64,000 bases of DNA, taken from positions 2,748,235 to 2,812,234 of the forward strand of contig VZRN01006619.1 of the NCBI GenBank assembly GCA_013397935.1. The letters are read 5' to 3'. The DNA is from Dasyornis broadbenti. Lineage: Eukaryota; Chordata; Aves; Passeriformes; Dasyornithidae. The number at the start of each line of letters is the position of its first letter. Positions within the stretch are counted from its first letter, which is position 1. A program made the position numbers and the translations under genes. Below, in pieces: positions 22,626-35,710 of this stretch. The notes beneath the pieces were generated by a model. That model was not told where the DNA came from, ran no database searches, and saw only the letters and a list, made by a program, of their open reading frames with translations.

Positions 22626-25600
22626 AATAATTCAAACACTGATAAATACTTTCAGAACAAAGAAATAAAGAAGGCTGTGTCTTGCAATATCTAGGCACCT
22701 TTTTGAACATCCCCTTTTGCAGAAACATTAGGCTTCTAGCTGCTCTCTCAGTGAATGTGGATTTGGATGTTTGTATCCCTGTCGATCCATGGACTATTCC
22801 ACACCCTTGTGATGTGATGAGAAACAAATGGGCCTGAGCTGTGTGGACACTCACACATCACTTTAAACTGCTTGTTTTACACCTGCAGCCTTGCTGCCAA
22901 GAGCCATGTCTGCCAGGAACCTGGATGTGCTGGTCTGGCTCAGACTTGTTCCTCTCCCCTCATTGTGCCTTAAAGTAGGGACCCTCAGGGCGTGTATAAA
23001 ATTAACACATTAAGATACATTTCTATCCGCAGTGGTCAAATCTCAAGGATTTAGTGTTTTTAATCTTTACCTCATTCTTATCAGTGGAGTTTACCAAATT
23101 TCTTTCCCTCTCCACTTTAAGCTTTTTCTCTGTCTTGTCAGGGTGTGTGTATGATCTTCTCTTTGCTGAATGGGAGACCTTCTTTTGAATTAGGAATAAA
23201 AATACTCCTCCAAAGCTAAAGAAGTTGTAGTACGTTTCATGCTGGCATTGACACATGCTGCATTGTATGACTGGAATATTTATTTTTATGCACATTTTTC
23301 TCTCTTCTCCATCTTCCAACCCTTCTTAAAAACCTTTTTTCATGCTTTATTTTCAGTCCCTTCATGGTAAAATACTCCCTAGCATCTCATCCCATAGTTT
23401 TCAGGTGGGTTTGAATTTAATCAAATGAATTCATCCATCCCAGCAAGGGGAACATGCTCAAGTGGTATTTAGTAATGCCACTGAACCCCTAGACCTTATC
23501 AGTAGTCACTTCCAGTGAAAGAAGCTGTTGGTTTCTTTGGTAAAACAGATACAGGTCATGAAGGGTTACACTAAACATTATGTGAGTCTGTCAGCCAAAA
23601 CCCAGTAAACAGCCAAATGATGCAGCTCACCAAACACACTTGCCCTTTCCTTTTGAGTTGCTTCATAAAATGTCACCAGCCAGTCATTCTTCAGCTTTGC
23701 CTCCTTTTCCTGCGGGCCTCCATGAACGCCAGGCATGGATAACATGGATCCCTCACTGTATCAGTTGGTAATTGGTTCACAAGAATGGCAGAGAAGGATA
23801 CATTTGGTCTGGCTCTGACATTCCTATTCCCGTTTTAATACAGAACTGTTCCCTCTTCTCAGAAATACAGTGGTAACCCTTGGTAACACAATCAGTTGTC
23901 TCAGTTGTGCAGACAACTCCAAAAGCTGCTAAAAACCAGCAGTCAGGAATATGATCGCACAGCAATTTTACAGTGAGAATTGCTATTCTGCTTGTGAGAT
24001 AGGGGTGTGGGAATTCCCCTTATCAAAATGAGTTAACAAGCTTTTACTGACAGTTGGCCAGCTTGAATCATAAGAGGAGAGAAAAAAAAGGGAGATTCTT
24101 CTGTCATTAAGCATTAAAAAATGAATTCTGAGCCCAAGAAAAACCTGATACTCATGTAAGTGAGGGCAACTTTATATTATCCCAGTTTTTCATAGTTGTC
24201 CTAGGTTTCCTGGAGAACCCATGTTGCACTGAAGAAGTGTCAATGCTCAGGAGTCTCTGAGCCTTTTTCCATCCTATAGGGCAAGGCCAGGGTATCCTTC
24301 TGTCTTAGAAAACATGGTGCTTTGCTATCTTTCGAAGGTCTTTTGCATTCAGGGCATGTTAGAGCAGCTCTTGGTCTACTCTATTTCATACCCACAAATT
24401 AAAGCATCATAGGAAAAATCCCAGGATCTATAAAAGCATGAGATTATCTTTTGGCCACTAAGCCGAGTGGTGAATAAGCCTCTGGATCTGGCCCTGAATT
24501 TTCAATGTGCTCAACGTATGGGCTCTCATTTTTACCTTTCATTTCCAGAAAAAGATCTGTCAGAAACATAATGAAATATTTTTTTATTTCTAGAAGTTCC
24601 TGACACCGTTTTAGTTCACATGGACACTTCACCCTTCAGTGTATACTCAACCACGCCCCCAGAGCTTTGCAGATTCGCCATCACTGGTGTCATAGAGAAG
24701 GCAGGACTCCAAGCAACATAACTAAAAGTGTTTTTAAGCAGAGCGTTAATATGTGTAATGCAACTTCAGCAGAGAAGGGGACGGGGGTGCTGCTGAGATA
24801 CGCAACGAGTTTACAAAAAACCAGCGCTGAGGTGGCGTGAACAACATGGTCTGCTGAAGATCAGCCCTTCCTCCTCAGGGTGATCTCTGAGAAAGCCATG
24901 ATTCCTGAGGGCCATGGCACAGCCACCTCCCCAGGGCACCCTTGGGAGTGCTGAGCTCGTGCTGCCACCCAAACAGAGCCACGGAGCGCTTGGAAAGTCA
25001 CGGCGTGAGACACGTGCGCACAGGCACACGCACACCCGACAGGCATCTGTGAATTACGAGGTGTTAAACCCTGCACAGAGCCCTGCTGACTTCATAAACC
25101 ACAAAAATGATGAAATTATTGCCACATTATGAGAAGTGATCCCATCTTTTAGTTTTATACCCTATGAGAGTCAGGAGCCCTGGTTGTTTCTCATGTGCTC
25201 TTTAGAGGTTTCCAGAAGTTTCTCTGCTTTCTGAAGTGCAGGTCAGCTCACACAGTTTCACCTTCTGCTGGCACTTTCTCTTGCAGCAGGACCCCTCTCT
25301 GTTGCCACCAATACACTCACATGTACCCTGTGGCTGTTCCTGAACAAGTCCCTGCAGGAAGAAAGCTGCAGTCAAGTGAGAACTTGATTCCCTTATATTG
25401 CCTCTGGCATTTCCTCATCTTGTAGTAATATTCATGCAGAGGACTTGCACATTAAACTGAAATTAAAACAGAAGAGGAGAAGCTCTAACAGTTCAGATAT
25501 TTCTCTTAGTGTGGCTCCTTGCTTAGAGCCAGCAGCTGAGAGCTGGGGCACAGCAGTTCTGGCAGAAAGAGATCCATTCTTGAGAAGAGAGAGTTTACCT

Positions 25601-26424
25601 CCATCCTCAGGAGCTGTTCCGATATCTAATTATGCTCAGGATAATAAATTTACATTTTATTTCTTATTCAGCTTTTTCCCGATTTCAGCTTGCAACCACT
25701 GGACCCTGTTGTGCTTATGTCTGTGTAATTGAAGAGGACTGAACCTTCACCACCCATTGCCTTTACAGGTAGCCATGGCCTGTGACCAAGACACCTCTTA
25801 ATCTCATCTTGATCAGCTAACTCAAATAATTTAAAATATTCTAGAAATGCATGCTTTAAGTAGAGCAAAATCAAACCATAGGGAATTTGGAGCTGTATTG
25901 CTGAGGCAGTGTAACATTGGATCTCTATGTGTACAGAAATATGTACATTTTAAAGTTTCAGCAATTAAAATACCATGCAGACAAAAACTGTGGAGTAAAT
26001 GTAATAGCAGAGGCTTTTTGTTTTGTTATGCTGTGACTCATTTTGCTTAGTTAGGTCTTTTTGTTGTTGTCATTTTGTTTGTTTGGGTATTTCCTTAAAC
26101 CTTAAATCAGTGCTGCCAAACAAACCAGAGCCACGCACAGGCTGGGTTCTCAGTTAACACCCTGCTCCTGCATGGCTCAGGAAAAGGGAAGGACTGCAGA
26201 AAAAATACAATTTTCCCCTTCTGCTGGTTACTTCTGAGGGCAGTGGTCTGTAACTTGAGCACTGGCACATGAAAGCTGTTGGTGTTCCACGCCCTCCTTA
26301 TTGACGATCCATAATGGCTCATGAAACCTTCACAGGAGATATCAAGAGCTGTCCATAATGAATAACTCTGCTTTCATGTAAACTACTTAAAGACAAGATT
26401 TCTCTGCCAAGATCAACAGATTAC

Positions 26425-26440
26425 AAAAAAAAAAAAAAAA
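26425..26440. repeat. A16 homopolymer
   Basis: This is a run of 16 A in unique AT-rich DNA. Confidence 0.9.
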
Positions 26441-27075
26441 GCGTTTAGAGAACATATTGTCTCAAAGAGATAAAGAGCCAGAAGAAACACAGATCTTGTT
26501 TAAGAACTGAAGCCCATTTAATTTCAGACTGCTCTGCAATCCCTCTCCCCTCTTCTCTACTCTTACTAAAATCCCTCTGTGATTTTTTCAGTTTACAGTC
26601 TGCTTTTCTCCTATGCTGGTTCCACCTAAACCTGCCTGTTCCAAAGGTCTGGTTTGAATTGCACCAAGCAAGGAAGGGATCTGAAGGCTAAAATGCTGAA
26701 AGGTCTTCCATCAGCCACAAAAGTGACCAGGCAGCACCTTGGCACGGAGTGATAACCATCCTTTAGCTTAGATGGCCATTCAAAAATATCAGTTTTCAGC
26801 CAAAGAGAAGAAAAGTGGCTAGAAATGCAAATGTCATGGACCAGTTCCAGATCTATTGCTTTCAGAACTAAAGTTTCCCAAAAGTGAGCATATTGCTCAT
26901 GTATTACTTCGTAGTATTATCATGGGGTTTGAGGTTTCTTACTTGATTTGCCATGTGTTCAACGCTGTAATTGGTTAATTGCAATTCTTTATTGGTTATT
27001 CCACAAACCACATCTGAAAATCCTAATGCCAGAAGCGGTAAGGTAATTTCCAAGTAAATTCTGGGAAGGAAAAGC

Positions 27076-27090
27076 AAAAAAAAAAAAAAA
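27076..27090. repeat. A15 homopolymer
   Basis: This is a run of 15 A in unique DNA. Confidence 0.9.
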
Positions 27091-30000
27091 GGATAAAAAT
27101 ACTATTACCAGTCTAGTCCTATGTATTTTCAAGTACTTCAACTTCCCCTAGTGCCACTGCTATGTTCTGAAAAATTCATTGGGACACTGTAACACTTCTC
27201 TACGTGGTACAATTCCTCTTTTGTGACAGCATGGAAATATACAAATTACAGTGAAAGACATTCATATCCAAGTTATGCAATTGTCAACGTGTTCATATTT
27301 TAGTCAAAATTCACCAAGTGACGGGAATGTGACATCCCTTTGAACTGATTTCCAGTTATTTTTGTTTGCAAATAGTTTGAGATCATTAATCAACAGAACT
27401 TCCTTGAACCATTAACAGAACTGCTGCTCTGCTTGGTTGTTTCTCTTTGAAGGGGATTACAAAACCATTTGCTGTAGTTTCAATCCACATGGGTTCCTGC
27501 TCTGAATTGCATGCTAAGTTTTGGGATGGAGCAAATTCTTCATCTGGTTTCATGTCAAAACCATCTGAAGTCAGAGAGTTCTGCACAGAACGGATGCAGA
27601 GCCATAAATTGTCCAAGTTCACTGTGGATTGGTCCAACTGTATTTTTTTGAGAAAGGGTGGGAACTGGAGCAGATCCTTGAGGGAAAATGAGCTAAGTTT
27701 CAAACAAAACTCAAGACTAAGCAAATTTTACATCATTTCAGGTTTCACAGCCAGCATATATAGAATTCTTTCTCTATCCTTTTGTCCAGAAAATGGGAGT
27801 TGGCCCATAGTGTTCTTCAGAAAAGCTAGCAGAAGATCAGCTGAGGAAAGAAAATATGCCAAGTTTCTCTTACACAAAGTTCCACCTATTTTTACTCCAA
27901 AGTACTCATACTTCTGTTATGTTTCACTTCCCTAGACAGACACACATGCAAACTGATGGACCTGACGTGTCATTTCCCACATTCAGGTGTACAATCTAGG
28001 TTCCATCACAACTGGACAGAGAAAACAAAGGAGGATGCCATCATTTGTTTGGGCAAATGCAAAACTAGCCAGCATGCATTGGGTGCTGAGGATCAGAGAC
28101 TGAGGAAAACAAGCATTAATTTCTCAAAAATAACTCCAAAATAACCATTCTAAAAAAAAAAAATATTACTCTGATATTTAAGGAAAGTGTATACCTGGGG
28201 AAACCACAGTCTGATTCTGGTAGCAGGAAAAAAAATTAGAAAGCTTGTGTCTTGGATAAATCAGCTTTGCCAGATTCTCAGTCAGCAAACCAGAGCACAG
28301 CTTGGTTGGAGTTAGCATTGTATAATACTAAAATTATTTTAAGAAACATGCATTCTCAAGAATTATCTATTTCACGTTCTTTATAAGTTTCTACTTCTCT
28401 TTCAGATGTTTTATTGCAAAGCAAGAGCTGAAAGTTTTAGAGAGAATGTTTAAATTCTATCTCATCTTCCTGAGCTGTTTCATGTGTGCAAAGTATCAAA
28501 ATCAACTCAGCACAAGAAGCAAAACCAAGTTTTTAGTAGTATCTCCTGCTAGACAAATTGATATAACTGGAAAAAATAGATAAGCTTTGGGGTGTACAAG
28601 AGGACCTTTAAGTGCCAAAAAGCATGTTTAACATTTTCCATTGATAAAAGCCATTACTCACCAAAGTGTGTTTTTCTGCTTGATCAAAGCACCATAAATC
28701 TAAAAAAGTAAATCCAGCTAGCACTGCCTGGGAACAGATATGTTCAAACACTGTTTGTTGTCACTTGAATGAGGACAGGGCAACCCTGAAAACTGTGTCC
28801 ATGATTTGTTTTTCCCAATACAGTAATCCAGTGCTGTTTGAGAGAGCCTAAGAGCTGCAAGACACCTACATGGCCTGGGGCTGTGTCACACAGGACCTAC
28901 AAAGGATCTGATGGGGGCCAGGTGAGCCACAAGAGGTATCAAAGGCACTGGGTTACCACACTTTTAAGCAACTGAGTTCCACCTGTGTGTCCCATTGAAA
29001 AGCTGAAGCCATTGAAGCTGAAACCAGAGTTTAAAAGAGGTGATAATTTAAATTTTTTTTTTACCCAGATTAGTTTCATCTAGAATTAACTTTTAAAATG
29101 GCATGAGAGAATGGATATAAATCAAATATCTCTCCCTTTTCCCCAAACTTTCAATAAAGGAAGATGTTAATGAAGTATTGGGAATACGATCATTGAGCAT
29201 CCTAGAGAGAGAAATGTACAGGGCAGTGCATAAACCTGGCTATTGCTCCATCAAAAAAAAGCTGGAAATTGATGTGAAAGAAAACAGATCTCTTCTAAGT
29301 GCTGAGATCCAAACCCAATAAAGTACTCAGGCTCCCAATGCTTATTTGGGCACATGACTTTGTATTGAGACCAAGAGGAATGACCGGTTGATCCCGCGCC
29401 CATGTGATCTCCGGACAGCACCACTGTACCTGGATATCTTCACTCAGTAGGAATAGCAACACAAAAAGTGTCAGTTCCATTTGGTTTTGGTTTTTTTTCA
29501 AAACTTCATCTAAGACCTGACAGTTCCAGGAAAGGGAAAATACAACCAACATTCTCCTGGAGTTTATAACTGCCCATGTGGAGTGGTCATGCCACCAGTG
29601 ATGATCATCCTAAGCTTCTCCAGAGCTGATCCATGGCTCTGGGGGACTTCTCCACAGCATGAAATCCCAGGGGTTCTTGTGGATTTGCAACTGTTTGAGC
29701 GTGAGGTGGGGAGTTGGAGCTGAAGTGAGCCTCTGTCCAGCTTCATCCGCAGCTGCTGTCAAAACTGTGCAAAAGCCCACAAGTTTTTCTGTAGTATTCA
29801 TGGAATGAATAAGGTACCTGTTACCTGCTTGAGCCTCAACAACCCTAAGGGGTGTTTCGGACTTAGGACAAATTCACTTTTGCAGGGTTTTCCTTTAAAG
29901 TTCTTCTGCAACCAAGTCAAAGCCCCTTGCACACCTGCAGGTCTCCTGCTGAGTGACTGTCAGGATTGCTCAGTGTTAAACCAGTCTTGGCATTCCACAG

Positions 30001-30388
30001 TGTCCATTAATTATAAGCACATCTGTTGAGGAGCAGTTAGAGGAATGAAAATCCCAGCATCAATGCGTTTGACGCATGTGTTTGTTTCCCCTTAGAGTGA
30101 GGGTGGGAAAACACTACTTTAAAAATCTGTAATCTTCATTTCTCTTCCAAACAAATGTAAATGCTCCCTCAGCTCCCCTGGGGAACTTCGCTGGAGCATG
30201 GAAGACTCTCAGGGAAGATGAGCAAGCCTGCGGGCAAACTCTTTTTTTGTAAATCTCTTCATGCCTGTTAAAAGTGATTTAAGATAAAAATAAAATTTGG
30301 AGAAAGCAACCAAACTCGCGTCCAGGCAGAGGTCTTGCACCTGGGATCAATGGGAAATAGCAGTCATTGCAACATTAGCAACTTTTGG

Positions 30389-30515
30389 ATCATAGAGTCA
30401 TATAATATCCTAAGTTGGAAGGGACTCACAAGGGTCATCAAAGTCAACTCCTGCCCTACCTAAGGCCACCCCAAGAATCCACCTTGTGCCTGAGACCACG
30501 TGCGCATCTTTTTAC
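30389..30515 (-). mobile_element. CR1 LINE 3' fragment, minus strand
   Basis: Read on the minus strand this is the extreme 3' end of a CR1 element. On the plus strand it begins with the octamer-like ATCATAGAGTCATATAAT and continues with GTTGGAAGGGACTCACAAGG, then a block ending near CACCTTGTGCCTGAGA. The TATCCTAAGTTGGAAGGGAC version of the end is the same type as the copy at 31.9 kb and differs from the 'CTTCCAACCCAAACCATTCT' type of the other copies, so at least two CR1 3'-end families are present. Similarity fades after about 30515. Only the last ~125 bases survive and no coding part remains. Confidence 0.88.
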
Positions 30516-31904
30516 ACTATGTCCAGTTGAGAGCTATATGTGGCTCTAGATGGTGTCTCCTCTCACCTCTTGAGCTCCGAATCGCGTCCAGCCTCATGTT
30601 TCTGGCATTATGAGTTAACTGCCTTGCTCAGAAACAAGTTTGTGAGACTGAAATATTCTATTGTTTATCTATTTTAGCAAAGAAGGCAGTGAGAGCAATG
30701 AGGTTACTGTTTCATTTACACAAATTTCCTCATTCACTGTAGATGATCTTGGCAACAAGACCTCATGTTATAAGACTGGTTTTCATATTCAAACAAATAT
30801 CACATTACTACAGACAATAGAATATTACTACTTGGTGGTCTGAAATCCTGTGTCCTGAACCTTTTGTATTAATGTGGATAAGGACTAATGATCCTGGAGT
30901 CAGTAATGTCAGTCGGTGTCACAGTCAACTGAGAAGGGGATGCTTTGTCTGTTTTTGTTTGAACTTCCAACTCTCATGGGAACTTTGCTCACACCAGGCC
31001 CTTCTTGACCCAAATACTTCTTGTCTCCCTTCACACATCCCTTGTAGTCAGTTAAAAGCTATCAGCAAAAGAGTGGGTTCTCCAGACACCATGCTGTCTG
31101 TCAGCCTTTGGTCCTGTGAGCAACACCAGCCCAAATTTCATCCCATTGATCTGTCACCTTTTATCTTGCATTTAAATGTATTTAATGATCAACAGAAACT
31201 GCCTCAGCCTGTGGTGTCCAGCAGCTACTTTTTGGGAGAGGATACAGCTGGTGCAGAGCACGCAGTGGTTTTGCACCAGGGCTGGGTGAGCTGCAGAGTC
31301 ACAGCAGCCCATTCATCAGAGACATCAGCCCGCTGGTGGCTGCAGCGCAACATCCACCGTTCAGTCGGCTGCTCTGGAGTCATCCTGTCTGCCTCGCAGT
31401 GCTGGGAGTCCTGGCAAGCCAGTTTATCTCTTTGCACTGATACTTGCAGCCCTGCCTGGACTGAAGCTGTGGGGCACAGCAGCACATTAGCAAAGCTGAG
31501 AAGGAAACCTTAAATCTTTCAAGTCTGGTGCTTGGGATGACCTGGGTGGGAGATGGGGGCAGAGGAGTCTGACCTTTGTGAGTCTGACCATTATCAGTAG
31601 AGTGTTGCTTCAGTCCAGGGGATTTTCCCTGGTACCACTCATCCCCCCTCAGCTCTGCAGTGCATACATTTTTCTGGGGAAGAAACCCAAGATGAACTGA
31701 CTGTATTTTACCATGACCCTGAATAAAAGTCCTGCACAGCTCAGGGCCACAGCTGAAGTGAAATTCAAGCTGACCCATGCTGTGGCTTGCAGGATAACCA
31801 AACCTTGGGCTTGGCTTCCTGGTAGTGTAGACAGCAAAGGCTTTTTATTTTCAGGGTTGTGATGAGTATGCGCACAATCAGGTTTCCTGGTAAGTGGGAC
31901 CAAG
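30516..31904. other. Non-coding DNA with the longest open frame of the window
   Basis: A plus-strand frame of 213 codons (30872-31513) is the longest in the window. Its translation is Ser- and Cys-rich, has no signal peptide, domain or repeat I recognise, and has open frames opposite it. A length of 213 codons is unremarkable as a single chance maximum among all frames of 64 kb. I treat it as non-coding, while noting that a lineage-specific exon cannot be excluded. Confidence 0.5.
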
Positions 31905-32043
31905 CCTGCCAGAGTTCAAGAAACATTAGGACAATGCTCTCAGGCACATGGTGTGATTCCTTGGTTTAACCTGGGCAGGGTCAGGAGTTAGACTCAATTA
32001 TCCTTGTGGGTCTCTTCCAACTCAGGATATTCTATGATTCTAC
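31905..32043 (+). mobile_element. CR1 LINE 3' fragment
   Basis: This is a plus-strand CR1 3' end. It begins around CCTGCCAGAGTTCAAGAAAC, passes through AATGCTCTCAGGCACATGGT and CAGGAGTTAGACTCAATTAT, and ends CAACTCAGGATATTCTATGA followed by TTCTAC. This is the subfamily type with the GGATATTCTATGATTCT terminus, matching the minus-strand copy about 1.5 kb upstream. The two copies lie in opposite orientation. The element is reduced to about 140 bases of untranslated tail, so it has no coding capacity. Confidence 0.92.
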
Positions 32044-33420
32044 AAATCATGGGTGGCCCTGGCTACAGGGGTGGCAGAGGACAAGAAAGGGAACAGGCTG
32101 CAAAGCTGGCACTGTTTCATATGCCTTAAAACCTGCAGAATATCCTTCGCTGAGTCGCTGCTTTGAAATCAGCAGAGGGACAAACTTGTCCTGCTAATGA
32201 CTCAGGTGATGTCTCTGAGCCCAAAGTGCTCTGCTCCTATGCTGAGACCATGAAGTTGGATGTGAGCAAAATTCCTGTCTGGTTAAAATAGGGTGAACTA
32301 AAGGACAAAGAAACAGCTCTGTTATTGTCTAGACCTCCAGATCATATCCTTAGAGGCTATGATGCAGCCTATTCAGCAGAGGAAATAAAAACTGCTTGGA
32401 TAAAATCTTCTTACACATTCCCATGCTCTAATCTCTTGTGAAAGTGGTTTTAGTATAGAACTACACCACTTTAATAATATGCACTCCCTCAATAAAAAAA
32501 CATGACTCACACCTCTGCACAGGAGATAAAAGATGTGTGGAAACCATAAAAACACTAATCCAGCATGTAAACCCAGCAAAGTTGTGTATCTTCATGGAAC
32601 ATTTTAATGTCTGTCATGTTCTTCCAGGAAAGTTATGGGGCAATTTGCACATTTAAAAAGCCTCGGCTTGTAAATATATATCTAAAGTATCTTTTCTAAA
32701 GCTGGTTCTGTAAAACACTTTTAAAAGAACTGATTTGAGGTTCAACAGGACATTCTTGGTTTTAGCACCCTGAAGGTCATATTAGCCATACCTTCTTCAT
32801 CTATAAATATAATGAAAAGGAGGCAGAAGAGCCTCCAACAGAGATGGCAAACAGAGAGGTGCTGACAGGGTGTGTGTCTTCCTCAGCGTGAATCCTAATG
32901 ATTAGTGTTGCCACAAGTCGAGTAATTAGACCCCAGCTCCCTGCTCCCACCTGCCTTGTCTCATCTCACATGGAGGTCATGCCTTTTCCTTTGGGTCACC
33001 TTTTCCTCTGGAGCCACTAGCTGCACCCCAGAAAATCTTGTCCCCTACCCCAAGTGCAGTGGAGTCTCGTGGTTAGGGCTGAGCTTGGCAGACCCGTGTC
33101 TCCATCCTCCTGGGAAGCCTTTAACCAAGCCTAGCAAGCAAAGTGAGACCCTGTCACCATGTAGCGCAAGGTCTGGGTACAATCGCAGTCACTTGATCTC
33201 ATCTTTGGGTTGTCTCCCAAGGCAGATATCTCCTTCCTCATTGTCAAGTCCCGGTGAGATGGGGACCCCAGATCGGGCACATCAGTGGTAACCATTTTTG
33301 GTACCACTTAACATGATAAAAGTTACCACAGAGGAGCCTTTGTGGCCTGAGTGGCTGAAAACACTACAATTAGAGCATTTTGGGCTCTAATTGTTCAAAA
33401 GCTTGAGCTTCCTTTCACAT

Positions 33421-33421
<1 letters not shown>

Positions 33422-33462
<41 letters not shown>
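33422..33462. repeat. (CA)n microsatellite, about 20 units
   Basis: An uninterrupted CA array of 41 bases, likely to be length-polymorphic between individuals. Confidence 0.97.
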
Positions 33463-33465
<3 letters not shown>

Positions 33466-35628
33466 TTATATATTCACTGATCTGTAGCTGTGCTGAGGGT
33501 GACCTCAATTAAAATGTGTCTCTGTAGGCAAAGCATGGTGATGCACAGGGGTCTACAGGGCGGTGAGAGTTCCTGCACTTCCATGAGGTTCATTACAGGC
33601 ATCCGTGCAGCTGACGCAGAGTTTGTAATTAATCTTTGGCTGTAGCACTCTTAATTGCACATCCATCCCACCAAACTGAGATTCACTAGGCATCATATCA
33701 TCTGAGTTTAGTCTAATTTAATCTGTTTTAGAAACGCCTGGCATATTTTACTGGTATCACCCCAAAGCTGAGCATGCAGCTGAGTCTGCAGAGAAGGAGG
33801 GGAGGGTGATTTGATGTGACAGGGCTCCTGTCCTGGCCAGCAGCAAATCAGTGGCCCTGTGGAGCATGAGCATTTAATGGGGACATCACATATTCCTTGA
33901 ATGTTCTGCTGGAACATAAAAATCATGGCCAGCCACCCAGGCTTGTATGAGTAAATCTCTTCTAGTTATGGAGCTGCTCCACATTTGGGATCACTTAAGG
34001 AGATGTAGGCATCATTGATCAGAGGTGCCCAATTTGGATGCAAAAATTAGGACTTTATGGCAATGGTGAAAAGCAAGCATCTTCAGGAGGTCTTTTAGGA
34101 TGCTGAGCAGGACTGTAGCCAGTGTAGAGAATTGAGAGTCTCCAGACTGAGGTAAACAGCCCCCGTGAGGTGCCTATCCTGCTGACAAAATCCCTACAAG
34201 CCTCTAATCACCAGTGTTTGATCAGAGCTGTGCAGGGAGGCAAGATCTATAGCCACACAATTAAATTGCTTTAGGATATGCTCACACTTTCCATGGTTCA
34301 TCAAAAATGTAAATCCAAGCTAATTTATGTTTTGGAATAGCTGAAAAGTGGAGGCTAAAAGGCATTTTTAAGATATTAAAGTAATAAATATCTCTTCAAT
34401 TTGTCAAATGTTCGTACTTTTCTGTTCTCTCTCTGTTAGCAAGCTCAGCTCTGCTCAGCTCCCACCCACCACCCCTTTATGGTGTGTAGAAAAGGGAATC
34501 CATTGAGATTCCTATATAATTTTCTGCTTAAAAATTGCTTCTACCACTTACTGCATTTCTCTGCCTTTCACTGCCTGGCATGTGTCCACTACTTTACACA
34601 TCCCAAGAGGCTCAAGCCTGTTTCTAACTCCTTTTAAGTAAAGAACAAGCAATGAACAGCCTCTCCCTACCCTGGATCACACCATGGATCATGTCAAAGT
34701 GACTTCTGTACATCTAGTGGTGCACTGGAGAACAATTGGGAGGTCCTTTATGAGATTTTGTAAAGGCAACACAGAGGGATTAGTGTGCAGTTAGTAATGT
34801 TGTTTGTCACAGTATAATTTATTGAGGCTGATTAATGATTTCATCAGTCATTACTGTTGTGCAATACTTAAAAATTTGCAGCATTGCATGAACAAGGCAG
34901 TTTAATGGGGCATAATATTTAGCAAGGGTAAAACTATGTAAAATTGTGGGGCAGTTCTTGTCAGCATTGGAGAACAAGTGTGCTTAAGAGCCATCTCTGC
35001 TGTTGAGGATGCTGAAACACACTAAGAAACTTGAACACATATTCTTGGTGAGCACAATACTGCCCTGTGCAGGAAAAAGGGAAAAATCACACAGGGGGAG
35101 TTGGAGTCCATGCAGGGAGGGGAAGTTTTTTGAAGGCTGCTTCCTGGTACTTGGTTCACCAGCAGAAAGGCTGCTATGGAAATCTACTCACAGGAATAGT
35201 AATGACACCTGTGTTGGGATACTTCAAATTTTCTATTTATTCTCTGCTCCCTGCTCCCTCCTCTTAACCTTACTGGCATAACAAACCTCAGCTTCTTTCC
35301 AAAAGCATTTTAAGCTGCTCGACCTGCAAGCATTGCAGCAAAACAGAGGGTTACTAGATCTCCCTCAGAGGCTGTGCGAGCCAGAGGATTTTGTACTTGA
35401 TGCCATGACTCTGAAGAGTAATGCACTGAGCAAATGAGTAGTCCCTGTCAGACTGCAGCACACTGAGTTGTTCTTCTGCAAACAGTGTCATTGTGCCCAG
35501 AACATGGATACAGGAGAAGAAGGTGAGACCCAAGAATAATGGCCTGGGGAATGGTCTGGCACCTCTCAGAATCTGTCAAAACTTCTAATATCTTGGCAGA
35601 TTTTTGCCTTATAACTGATATCTTTCCA

Positions 35629-35710
35629 CCTTTCTGTCTATCTGTCTTTCTTTTTTAAAAATCTTTTTCTTTTTTTTTCTTTTTCTTTCTTTGTTTTCTT
35701 CTTTCTTCTG
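35629..35710. repeat. Pyrimidine-rich low-complexity tract
   Basis: TCTG units grade into T-rich CTTT repeats, interrupted once by AAAAA. No gene is present. Confidence 0.85.

Larger units (their letters stand above)
21929..30388. other. Unique, mostly AT-rich non-coding DNA
   Basis: Nearly 8.5 kb hold no recognisable gene or interspersed repeat beyond A-rich tracts. The longest frame, 27447-27935 plus (162 codons), overlaps a 112-codon minus frame and has no recognisable domain. A segment near 26.95-27.0 kb (TAATTGGTTAATTGCAATTC, then TTATTGGTTATTCC) has homeodomain/CCAAT-like cores. Confidence 0.55.

Noticed and set aside
27447..27935. 162-codon plus-strand open frame
   Set aside because: No domain, and a 112-codon frame is open on the opposite strand over the same bases.
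30872..31513. 213-codon plus-strand open frame as a gene
   Set aside because: No recognisable domain, signal or conserved motif; frames are open opposite it; the length is plausible as the chance maximum for 64 kb. Not called as a coding sequence.
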